Assembly (NCBI GenBank): GCA_016866815.1
Contig: VGKZ01000014.1
Location: 1-15,323 of the forward strand
Reading direction: 5' to 3'
DNA length: 15,323 bases
Source of the DNA: Candidatus Peregrinibacteria bacterium
GTDB taxonomy: Bacteria > Patescibacteriota > Gracilibacteria > Peribacterales > Peribacteraceae
Shown: piece by piece, positions 5,998 through 11,604 of the stretch
Numbering within the stretch: the first letter of the stretch is position 1
Layout of the letters: every line of letters begins with the position of its first letter
Program-made: the position numbers and the translations under genes
Notes under the pieces: model-generated
Database searches by the model: none
What the model saw: the letters and a program-made list of their open reading frames with translations, nothing else
What the model was told of the DNA's origin: nothing

Positions 5998-6000
5998 AAA

Positions 6001-6029
6001 TTGACAAAAAATACAATTTATGCTATTAT
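6001..6029 (+). promoter_or_regulatory. sigma70-type promoter (-35, 17 bp, extended -10)
   Basis: TTGACA at 6001-6006 is a perfect -35. It is followed by a 17-bp A/T-rich spacer ending in TGC and by TATTAT at 6024-6029. Transcription is expected to begin near 6035-6036, about 175 nt before the start codon at 6211. It is the only promoter in the window with a clear -35. Confidence 0.85.
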
Positions 6030-6035
6030 AATAAG

Positions 6036-6210
6036 AGCCAGAATCAATGATTCTGGCAAGTTCCTTAACAGCATCGAGTGCTATGGGTAATGAGCCGGTT
6101 TGAGCATCTTGGGCCTGTTTAACGGGCCTATGCTGCTCAAACCATCTCAACCTTTCTTCCCCTCACGGGGCGGCCTAATGGTGGCCGAAATCTCTTGAAA
6201 GGAGAATACC
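6036..6210 (+). promoter_or_regulatory. structured 5' leader with sequestered ribosome binding site
   Basis: Five stems can be drawn in order. GCCAGAATC/GATTCTGGC lies at 6037-6045 and 6049-6057, at the very 5' end. GGTTTGAGCA/TGCTCAAACC (6097-6106 and 6134-6143) encloses GGCCTG/CGGGCC (6112-6117 and 6123-6128). CCCC/GGGG is at 6159-6162 and 6167-6170. CGGCC/GGCCG is at 6171-6175 and 6183-6187. TCTCT/GGAGA at 6191-6195 and 6201-6205 covers most of the Shine-Dalgarno sequence AAGGAG (6199-6204). This looks like a regulatory or stabilising leader. No known riboswitch class is recognised. Confidence 0.6.
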
Positions 6211-6630
6211 ATGCCGAACTTCTCTCACGGCCCTGTGTCCTGCTGGTACAACGCCGACGCCGCCATCGAGGGCCTCCTCGAGAAGGCGTGCGAGCGCGGC
6301 GGCGGAACGCACGGGAACGGCGACCCGCTCGCCATCCCGCTGCTCGAGGTGCTCTTGGAGAGCGACCTCCCCGACGCCGAGGCCAAGGCGTTCCTGCAGG
6401 GTGTCAAGGATGACCCCTACAAGGACCCGTACAGCAGCAAGCGGCAGGTGGAGGACCTGCGCATCTTCCTGACGCCCGGACGGGCGGTCGAAACCCCCGC
6501 CACGTCGGGTGGGCGCGGGTCGTACAACTACTGGAGGAAGTACGGAAACCTCTACGTGGAGTACAAGTGGCAAGATGTCAGTTACTCCGACTGCGGCGAG
6601 GCGTGGCTGAGCCTCGCCTTCGCCCAGTAG
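6211..6630 (+). CDS. orphan G+C-rich protein, 139 residues
   Basis: I do not recognise the product. It is soluble, acidic in its first half (IEGLLEKACERGG, VLLESDLPDAEAKAFL), and has a Tyr/Trp-rich C-terminal part (SYNYWRKYGNLYVEYKWQDV) that would fit beta strands. No signal peptide is seen. Cysteines are at 11, 27 and 129. The start is fixed by the Shine-Dalgarno AAGGAG 6 nt upstream, the only strong one in the window. Third codon positions are almost all G or C, in sharp contrast to the gene at 4531-5784 and higher than the surrounding genes. With its own promoter, folded leader and 3' hairpin it forms a self-contained cassette that looks transferred from another genome. Confidence 0.75.
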   Translation: MPNFSHGPVSCWYNADAAIEGLLEKACERGGGTHGNGDPLAIPLLEVLLESDLPDAEAKAFLQGVKDDPYKDPYSSKRQVEDLRIFLTPGRAVETPATSGGRGSYNYWRKYGNLYVEYKWQDVSYSDCGEAWLSLAFAQ

Positions 6631-6643
6631 CACTCACGCGCTG

Positions 6644-6694
6644 TTCAGGACGGCCCCTGTCACTTCATTGTGGCAGGGGTTCGTCGTGCCTGAA
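6644..6694 (+). terminator. long hairpin behind the G+C-rich gene
   Basis: CCCCTGTCAC (6654-6663) pairs with GTGGCAGGGG (6670-6679), with one G-U pair and a 6-nt loop. Outer arms TTCAGG and CCTGAA extend it. A classical U-run is missing, so it may be a 3'-stabilising or factor-assisted terminator. Confidence 0.6.
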
Positions 6695-6769
6695 TATTCT
6701 TGAAGCTGTCTCACGCTCGTGAACCGGGGCATTCGCACATCATGCCGCGATACCGGGCATCCGCGAATC

Positions 6770-7138
6770 TCAGTTCTTCAGAGCCTTGCACTGCGCTTTC
6801 GCATTCTTCTCCTGCGTCTTCGCATTCTTGCGGATCTGAACGCGCGTTTCCTGTATACTCTTCAGCTGGTTGCTCAGGTTGGTCTTCGCGTTCTTGCGCT
6901 GCTGCTTCCGCGAGGAGATATCGGTCGTCGTGATCGCCTGTAGCTGTGTGATGTAGGAGCTGTATGCCGATGAGACGGATGTGAAATAGTTCTGATCTAT
7001 CTGTGCAATAGCGATGAGTCCGGACTGTGTTGCGTTATCCACGCAGAGTTTGTACGCATTGTTTGTCTCTGCATGCGCCGTGAGCGGCAAGAGGAGCGAA
7101 AGAGAGATGAGAATGCTTCGGCGTGTTCGTCCGTACAT
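6770..7138 (-). CDS. secreted coiled-coil protein, short paralogue of the 3221-3721 product
   Basis: The 122-residue protein has a signal peptide (RRSILISLSLLLPLTAHA, residues 6-23) followed by a helical, Lys/Gln-rich region closing with CKALKN. Shared with the 166-residue paralogue are LCVDNA (31-36) against LCRDNA, QNY (49-51), the RKQQRK block (77-82) and the end EKNAKAQCK (110-118) against EKSARERCK. The two cysteines (32 and 117) are 85 residues apart, against 86 in the paralogue. The Cys-rich tail of the paralogue is absent. The start ATG at 7138 fits the signal peptide; an ATG at 7201 would add a polar leader. It is divergent from tatD. Role unknown, probably extracellular or envelope. 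Confidence 0.78.
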   Translation of the reverse strand: MYGRTRRSILISLSLLLPLTAHAETNNAYKLCVDNATQSGLIAIAQIDQNYFTSVSSAYSSYITQLQAITTTDISSRKQQRKNAKTNLSNQLKSIQETRVQIRKNAKTQEKNAKAQCKALKN

Positions 7139-7215
7139 GGGGGTGGGGGAAAGATACGGGAGGTCTTCGACATTGTGCCTTCGCGATCGTAGACTTGTCA
7201 CACCGGCGCTTCATC

Positions 7216-7974
7216 ATGATCGATGCACACTGCCACCTGACCGAGGCTCAGTTTACACCCGATTTGCCGGAGGTCATCAAGCGCGCTGCGGATGCTGGGG
7301 TGATGAAGATCGTCACGATTGCGGATTCGCTCGAAGATGGAGAAAAATGTTTAAAGCTCACGGAAAAATATGATCACATTTTTTGTACGATAGGAGTGCA
7401 CCCTCATGCGAGTCGCCAGTGGTCCGTGGACAGCGGACGGAGGCTTGTTGCGCTGGCGGCGTCCTCGAAGAAGGTGCGGGCGATCGGGGAGATCGGTCTG
7501 GACTACCATTACGATTTCTCGCCTCGTGATGCACAGCGGAAAGCATTCGCAGAGCAACTCATCATCGCTGGCGAACTCCATCTTCCGGTCGTTGTTCACA
7601 ACCGTGAGTCGATTGCAGATCTGAAAGCATTGCTTGCGGAGCATCCGCCCGCCGGGATGGTGCTGCATTGCTGCACGGAAAAGTGGGAGGATGTCGAAAG
7701 CCTGGTCGCTGACGGTTATTTCCTCTCCTTCACCGGTATCGCCACGTATCCGAAGTCGGAGGACATCCGGAGAACGATCGAAGCATGTCCCCTCGACCGC
7801 ATCATGATCGAGACCGATGCGCCGTACCTGGCGCCGGTTCCTCATCGCGGGAAGAGAAACGAACCGGCCTTCGTCGCGGAGGTGCTGAAGTGTGTTGCGG
7901 GGATCAAAGGAATTGCGATTGAGGAGGCTGACAGAGTGACGACGGAGAATACGATGAGGTTTTTTCGATTGTAG
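7216..7974 (+). CDS. tatD: TatD family metal-dependent DNase
   Basis: TatD-type hydrolases are TIM-barrel, two-metal enzymes with 3'-5' exonuclease activity on DNA. The 252-residue protein shows the N-terminal metal ligands H5 and H7 (MIDAHCHLT), E92 in GEIGLDYHYD, H128 in VVHNRE, H151 in LHCCTEKW and D201 in IETDAPYLAPVPHRGKRNEP, the family hallmark. Residues about 67-76 (RQWSVDSGRR) coincide with three 7-bp units (GTGGTCC, GTGGACA, GCGGACG at 7419-7439) and look like a small in-frame insert. The start at 7216 is set by homology (MIDAHCHL); no Shine-Dalgarno is present, and TAGACT at 7190-7195 may be the -10 with a leader of about 14 nt. It is convergent with the methyltransferase gene. Confidence 0.93.
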   Translation: MIDAHCHLTEAQFTPDLPEVIKRAADAGVMKIVTIADSLEDGEKCLKLTEKYDHIFCTIGVHPHASRQWSVDSGRRLVALAASSKKVRAIGEIGLDYHYDFSPRDAQRKAFAEQLIIAGELHLPVVVHNRESIADLKALLAEHPPAGMVLHCCTEKWEDVESLVADGYFLSFTGIATYPKSEDIRRTIEACPLDRIMIETDAPYLAPVPHRGKRNEPAFVAEVLKCVAGIKGIAIEEADRVTTENTMRFFRL

Positions 7975-8002
7975 GTTGTTGTGTGGATAATGGAGTGTGC
8001 AG

Positions 8003-8038
8003 AGGTAACCGAAGAAACCAAAGAAACCGAAGGGACCG
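8003..8038. repeat. four tandem 9-bp units
   Basis: AGGTAACCG, AAGAAACCA, AAGAAACCG and AAGGGACCG follow in tandem after tatD. The array supplies the left arm of the hairpin at 8019-8064. Confidence 0.75.
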
Positions 8039-8068
8039 AAGAATTCTCATCCTTGGTTTCTTTGTTTT
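8019..8068 (+). terminator. terminator-like hairpin between convergent tatD and methyltransferase genes
   Basis: CAAAGAAACCGAAGG (8019-8033) pairs with CCTTGGTTTCTTTG (8051-8064) with one bulge, and TTTT follows at 8065-8068. It could serve both directions. Confidence 0.6.
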
Positions 8069-8105
8069 CCTGCGCTGTATCAATAACTTCAGCCCTCTCA
8101 TTGCA

Positions 8106-9038
8106 TCAATACCCCTCCCGCATATCCATCTTCTGCACCGTCTTCGTTCCGTTGTTTTTGATCTGTGCCACTTCCCACATGACGTTAATTTTCACGTTGA
8201 GCCTCGAATCTGATGTGATACCGGCTTCGAGTGTGTCGCCGGCGCCGAGGGTGACAGGGGAGTGGAGTGGCAGATAGATCTGCTTCCAGTGAGTGGAGGG
8301 GTTGTGCGGACTTGTGGAGAGATGCACTCCGGGAGCGAGGAGACAGTCCCACCAGACGGCAAACCCGTACACCGTCCCATGTCCGTCCACCGGCCATGAA
8401 CACGTTCCCGTGCGGACACTCGTATTTTTCGCCTTCCGGAAATCGACGGTATCCCATTGCTTGGCTGCGTCGTCGCCCTGCAGAAGGTCATCCGGTGCTA
8501 TGTCTTTGACGTAGATATTGTTCACCGTGCGCGTGTAGGCGCTTTCGAAGGTGAGATCGAAACCGACATCTTTCCATGTGCCGAGTTCGTCGGAAAATCT
8601 CGATGAGGTGACGGGACATATCCACTGCGTCAGCGACTGCGGGAGCATCTTTCCGTTCGGCTTCAAAAGCTTCTGTGCATCTCCGAGGATCTCGATGATG
8701 TTCTCCTCATAGGCAAAATTACCGAGTGTCTCGGAAACGACCACATCGGCCTTGGGGAGACCGCGTACGTCGAATGACTCCGCTTCCATCACCGTGCAGC
8801 TTTTCACATTGTTCTCTACCAGTAACTCTTTGCAGAGCCTTGCCATATCCGGATCGCGTTCGATGATGATGCAATGGCCTGCACCGCAGCCGCGGGCGAT
8901 CATCGCGAGGAATCCCGTTCCTCCGCCGATGTCGATGACGGTGTCTCCGTGGCGCACGGTTTTCTTCAGCGCAGCCGCAAGGGCATCATTTCGTACCTTG
9001 TCTGCGAGGAGCGTCCGGTGGTACTCGATGAGGGCCAT
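8106..9038 (-). CDS. PRMT-like protein arginine methyltransferase
   Basis: The 310-residue protein has a class I SAM-binding fold followed by a beta-barrel-like C-terminal half, as in eukaryotic PRMTs. Motif I is VIDIGGGTGFLAMIA at 34-48 and the acidic end of strand 2 is E60. The double-E loop is SETLGNFAYEEN, with E103 and E112 separated by eight residues as in PRMTs. STSPHNPSTHWKQ at 241-253 carries the THW loop that closes the active site. The THW loop and double-E loop together argue for N-methylation of protein arginines rather than a generic methyltransferase. The substrate is unknown. The start at 9038 is chosen because anything longer reads through tRNA-Arg. It lies 22 bp downstream of that tRNA, probably on the same transcript, without a Shine-Dalgarno. 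Confidence 0.8.
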   Translation of the reverse strand: MALIEYHRTLLADKVRNDALAAALKKTVRHGDTVIDIGGGTGFLAMIARGCGAGHCIIIERDPDMARLCKELLVENNVKSCTVMEAESFDVRGLPKADVVVSETLGNFAYEENIIEILGDAQKLLKPNGKMLPQSLTQWICPVTSSRFSDELGTWKDVGFDLTFESAYTRTVNNIYVKDIAPDDLLQGDDAAKQWDTVDFRKAKNTSVRTGTCSWPVDGHGTVYGFAVWWDCLLAPGVHLSTSPHNPSTHWKQIYLPLHSPVTLGAGDTLEAGITSDSRLNVKINVMWEVAQIKNNGTKTVQKMDMREGY

Positions 9039-9060
9039 GGGGATGGTGTAGCGGGTAGTG

Positions 9061-9137
9061 TGGTGCGCCCGGCGGGATTTGAACCTGCAGCCTTCAGCTT
9101 CGGAGGCTGACGCTCTATCCAGTTGAGCTACGGGCGC
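9061..9137 (-). tRNA. tRNA-Arg (anticodon CCG)
   Basis: The minus strand gives acceptor GCGCCCG/CGGGCGC with discriminator A and encoded CCA, D arm GCTCAACTGGATAGAGC, anticodon stem TCAGC/GCTGA with loop CTCCGAA (anticodon CCG), and a T arm with GGTTCAAATCC. AATACT at 9146-9151 on the minus strand is a possible -10 just upstream. The PRMT-like gene follows on the same strand. Confidence 0.95.
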
Positions 9138-9421
9138 TTGGTGCAAGTATTCCTTAAACGAGGATCGCTTGCGACTATTTCATGGACGGCCTTACTCCTC
9201 ATCCAGATCGAGTTCGTTCGATGGGCTATTGGCGGTGCATCGCCCAATGCACACGAGGTACCGGACGATCGTCGTTCAGGCAGAGAGGATTGAGTGGCAT
9301 TATGGGCGCACGCGTGTTGCCATGGAGTCCATACGAAAGGCGAAGGGGTAATCGCTTGCAAGACATGATCGATCTCCGTAGCATTCCGTCACTTCGTCGC
9401 GTAAGCGGTGAGCGCTTGTGT

Positions 9422-9500
9422 GCGGATGTAGCTCCCGCCTTCGTCCGCCTAAGGCGGACACGCCTGCCTGCCGGCAGGCAGGGCGGGCAGGCAGTTGGCT
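9422..9500 (+). pseudogene. tRNA-Gly fragment interrupted by a palindromic repeat
   Basis: GCGGATGTAGCTC (9422-9434) equals the first 13 nt of the intact tRNA-Gly at 9528, and AGTTGGCT (9493-9500) equals its next 8 nt. The two pieces are separated by 58 bp of repeat, so the break is exactly in the D loop. After 9500 the similarity is lost, so the copy is not functional. The wider stretch 9138-9421 holds no gene I can support. Confidence 0.65.
9435..9492. repeat. 58-bp palindromic repeat element (REP/MITE-like)
   Basis: It contains the hairpin GTCCGCC-TAA-GGCGGAC (9443-9459) and the perfect 20-nt palindrome CCTGCCTGCCGGCAGGCAGG (9463-9482). An outer pair CCCGCC/GGCGGG (9434-9439 and 9482-9487) is also possible. 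No gene is inside. It sits between two halves of a tRNA-Gly 5' fragment, which suggests insertion or target-specific movement. Confidence 0.7.
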
Positions 9501-9527
9501 TACTGCCTCGTAGATGTTCCTTCTCGT

Positions 9528-9604
9528 GCGGATGTAGCTCAGTTGGCTAGAGCGTCGCCTTGCCAAGGCGAAGGTCGCGGGTTCGAATCCCGTCATCCGC
9601 TCCA
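9528..9604 (+). tRNA. tRNA-Gly (anticodon GCC)
   Basis: The cloverleaf is complete: acceptor GCGGATG/CATCCGC, discriminator T and encoded CCA, D arm GCTCAGTTGGCTAGAGC, anticodon stem TCGCC/GGCGA with loop TTGCCAA (anticodon GCC), and T arm GCGGG-TTCGAAT-CCCGT. Confidence 0.96.
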
Positions 9605-9742
9605 CCTTTGCATGAAAGGGAACCAGCTCGCCAGGTGAGCTGATAATTGCCAAAATAATATTTATATTTTTTAATAATACTATTTTGAGCGCATTTTCCA
9701 GCGCACGGAGATCTGCAAAATCTCGTCATGAAAGCCCAAATC

Positions 9743-9751
9743 TGGTATACT
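9743..9751 (+). promoter_or_regulatory. extended -10 promoter, leaderless start at 9758
   Basis: TGGTATACT is a five-of-six hexamer with TG extension, exactly 6 nt before the ATG at 9758. It drives the three-gene operon and rules out the in-frame ATG at 9728, which lies upstream of it. Confidence 0.8.
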
Positions 9752-9757
9752 ATCTTG

Positions 9758-10597
9758 ATGTCTTTTCAAACACACACATACCTGGTGGTGTCGGCCGCAG
9801 TAGGAGTGTTTCTCGGCATGTTGAGTCTGCCCCAGCGACAGGTGAATGCACCCGGAATGCTGGTTGCAGATATTACGTCTTCGCAGTTCAGTACTGTGGG
9901 ATTGCCTAGTTCACAATTCAGTTCCGCACCTCCGCCCAGTTCACAATTCAGTTCCCGTACATTTACGACTTCGCGATTTTCCCAGGTGAGCTTTTCACAG
10001 AGATCGTTCAGTACTGTTTCCAATCCTACGTCTTCCATTGGGGGTTTCGGCGGTGATCAGGGTTCTCCAGGGGGTGGGGGATTCGGCCCAGGCGGTGGAC
10101 AAGGCGGTGGTCCGGGTGGTATCGCGACACAGGCATCTACCGGTGGAGTGGGAGGATTTGGTGCCAGAGGGGGTATCGGTGGGGTGCTCGGCGGAAACTT
10201 CGGTGGCGGCGGCAACTTCGGTGGTGGTGGCGGCGGCACTGTGGTCACTACCGGCGGGTCTGCGGGCAAGGACGACTGCAAGATTGCGAACGGAGTCCAG
10301 ACCTGTGTTCCGCTTCTTCAGCCGCTCGGACCCAGCAGCACGATCGGTGTTCAGCCGGGAGCGGGGACGTTCGTTGAATACTTCAGAGATATTTCCGGTC
10401 TTCTCTTCGTGATTGCTGTGGGTTTCTGCGTCTTGTGGGTGCTCATCGGCGCGTTCATGATCATGATTTCGGGCGGCCCGAGTGGAGGCCTGAACAGCAA
10501 GGGCAAGGAGATCATCACCTGGGCGATCATCGGTCTCATCATCGTGAACTTCGCAGGTTTCATTCTCCGTACCTTGAACGATTCGTTCTTCACGTAA
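9758..10597 (+). CDS. Gly/Ser-rich membrane protein with VirB2-like C-terminal helices
   Basis: The 279-residue protein begins with a signal or anchor helix (residues 7-24). A Ser/Phe-rich part follows with repeated SSQFS (41-45, 51-55, 61-65) and related TSRFS and QRSFS copies. A low-complexity Gly-rich region spans about 94-170, with two cysteines just after (C174, C183). The C-terminal membrane pair lies at about 213-237 and 252-271, separated by SGGPSGGLNSKGKE. That helix-short polar loop-helix layout is that of VirB2/TrbC-type pilins of type IV secretion systems, and it matches the two genes downstream. The N-terminal part would be an extracytoplasmic extension. It is the first gene of an operon with 3 bp to the next. 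Pilin-like identity is inferred from topology. Confidence 0.7.
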   Translation: MSFQTHTYLVVSAAVGVFLGMLSLPQRQVNAPGMLVADITSSQFSTVGLPSSQFSSAPPPSSQFSSRTFTTSRFSQVSFSQRSFSTVSNPTSSIGGFGGDQGSPGGGGFGPGGGQGGGPGGIATQASTGGVGGFGARGGIGGVLGGNFGGGGNFGGGGGGTVVTTGGSAGKDDCKIANGVQTCVPLLQPLGPSSTIGVQPGAGTFVEYFRDISGLLFVIAVGFCVLWVLIGAFMIMISGGPSGGLNSKGKEIITWAIIGLIIVNFAGFILRTLNDSFFT

Positions 10598-10600
10598 CCC

Positions 10601-11164
10601 ATGCGCTTTTTTCTCTTCCTGCTCTCGGCAATTCCGGCAACTGTCTTCGCGCAGGATCCCTGCGTTGGGGTTCCGGGAGGGTGTACCTCGGGCGGCAACA
10701 TGCTCGTGGGCTACATTCCGGTCATAGCGACGGTGATTCTGGAAATCGTCATGGGTCTTTCGATCCTCGGCATCGTCATCGGTGGCGTGTTCTACATTGT
10801 GAACTTGGGTGACGATGGCCGTGCTACCAAAGGAAAGACAGCCATTCTCTCCTCTCTCTTCGGGCTCGCACTCGCGCTCTCATCCCAGGCACTCGTATCG
10901 TTCGTTGTCGATCGGTCGTCTCTCATTCCGTACGATGAGCCGCATCTCGGTGTCATGTGGGTGGCGGTGGAATCCATCCTCTACGTGATGAACATTCTCT
11001 TCGTACTGTCGATGCTCTTCTTCGCATTCAAGATGGTTCTTTCCCGCGGAGAGTCCGGCGAGCTCGATACCCTGCGCAAGGGACTCGTGTGGAGCATCAC
11101 CGGCGCGTTTGTCATGAACCTCGCCTATGCGCTGGCGAATGCCGTTCTGAATCTCGGTTTCTAA
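10601..11164 (+). CDS. membrane protein with two tandem VirB2/TrbC-like units
   Basis: The 187-residue product has a signal peptide (MRFFLFLLSAIPATVFAQ) and four further membrane helices arranged as two pairs. The first pair, about 36-85, has the polar loop NLGDDGRATKGK. The second, about 122-185, has SRGESGELDTLRKG. Each pair resembles one pilin-like VirB2 unit, suggesting internal duplication or fusion. Two cysteines near the mature N-terminus (C21, C28) could form a disulfide. The start lies 3 bp behind the stop of the preceding gene with no Shine-Dalgarno, so translation may be coupled. T4SS-like assembly is inferred; no ATPase or channel genes are in the window. Confidence 0.68.
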   Translation: MRFFLFLLSAIPATVFAQDPCVGVPGGCTSGGNMLVGYIPVIATVILEIVMGLSILGIVIGGVFYIVNLGDDGRATKGKTAILSSLFGLALALSSQALVSFVVDRSSLIPYDEPHLGVMWVAVESILYVMNILFVLSMLFFAFKMVLSRGESGELDTLRKGLVWSITGAFVMNLAYALANAVLNLGF

Positions 11165-11173
11165 TTTCCATCC

Positions 11174-11551
11174 ATGATGAAGATCTCTTCCCTCATCGCG
11201 CTGCTCCTCACCCCCGTTACGGCGTATGCCGATGCATCGTATTTTGCGGTGTACTGCAATGCCCTCGGAACGTACTGCGGCGATGGCCAGGCCTTCATCG
11301 TGCACCTCGCGGTTGCCGCAGTGAACGTGGTGGTCATTCCGTTCGTCGGCGGTCTCGCCGTCATCGGTGTGCTCTGGGCTGCGGTGAAGTGGCAGTCTTC
11401 GTTCGGCAATGATCAGGGAAAGGAGGAAGCGAAGAAGATTCTGCAGATTGTGCTGGTGGGCATGGTGCTCGCCGTTACGGGTGTCGCGTTCGTGAACTGG
11501 GTCTGCAATCTCATTGAATCGACGACGGGCGGCAGCGGTTTGTGCGGATGA
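11174..11551 (+). CDS. VirB2/TrbC-like pilin candidate
   Basis: The 125-residue protein carries a signal peptide (KISSLIALLLTPVTAYA) and two membrane helices, at about 48-75 and 88-112. The loop between them, KWQSSFGNDQGKEEAKK, has the small-polar-charged character of VirB2/TrbC loops. Cysteines at 29, 36, 111 and 124 lie outside or at the edge of the helices. It is the simplest of the three genes and the best single-unit pilin candidate. It is 9 bp behind the preceding gene, last in the operon, without a Shine-Dalgarno. An alternative start one codon downstream (second Met) cannot be excluded. Confidence 0.72.
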   Translation: MMKISSLIALLLTPVTAYADASYFAVYCNALGTYCGDGQAFIVHLAVAAVNVVVIPFVGGLAVIGVLWAAVKWQSSFGNDQGKEEAKKILQIVLVGMVLAVTGVAFVNWVCNLIESTTGGSGLCG

Positions 11552-11589
11552 CGTTTTAGCGGTGTTCGGCGTGTGTTCATCCGGGGATT

Positions 11590-11598
11590 TGGTATGCT
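11590..11598 (+). promoter_or_regulatory. extended -10 promoter, leaderless GTG start at 11605
   Basis: TGGTATGCT, identical to the element at 1242-1250, is followed by exactly 6 nt and GTG. The transcript is predicted to begin with the GTG itself. Confidence 0.78.
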
Positions 11599-11604
11599 GA
11601 AGCC

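Noticed and set aside
6175..6633. 152-codon minus-strand ORF opposite the G+C-rich gene
   Set aside because: High G+C keeps the complementary frames open. Promoter, Shine-Dalgarno and 3' hairpin all support the + strand gene.
9039..9146. Coding extension of the methyltransferase (VAQLDRASASEAEG and following)
   Set aside because: This is the well-known false peptide obtained by translating a tRNA gene; the segment is tRNA-Arg.
9169..9421. Short ORFs between tRNA-Arg and tRNA-Gly, for example 9169-9351 and 9182-9550 on the + strand
   Set aside because: No recognisable domain, no promoter/start module, arginine- and serine-rich composition, and the longer one runs into the palindromic repeat.
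9300..9653. Minus-strand ORF with MTGFEPATFALARRR
   Set aside because: It is the translation of the antisense of tRNA-Gly and the palindromic repeat, a common annotation artefact.
9728..9757. Upstream ATG for the first gene of the VirB2-like operon
   Set aside because: It lies upstream of the strong extended -10 at 9743-9751 and would not be on the transcript; the signal-type helix starts after 9758.
10057..10281. Proline-rich minus-strand ORF
   Set aside because: It is the antisense of the glycine-rich GGN codons of the + strand gene.
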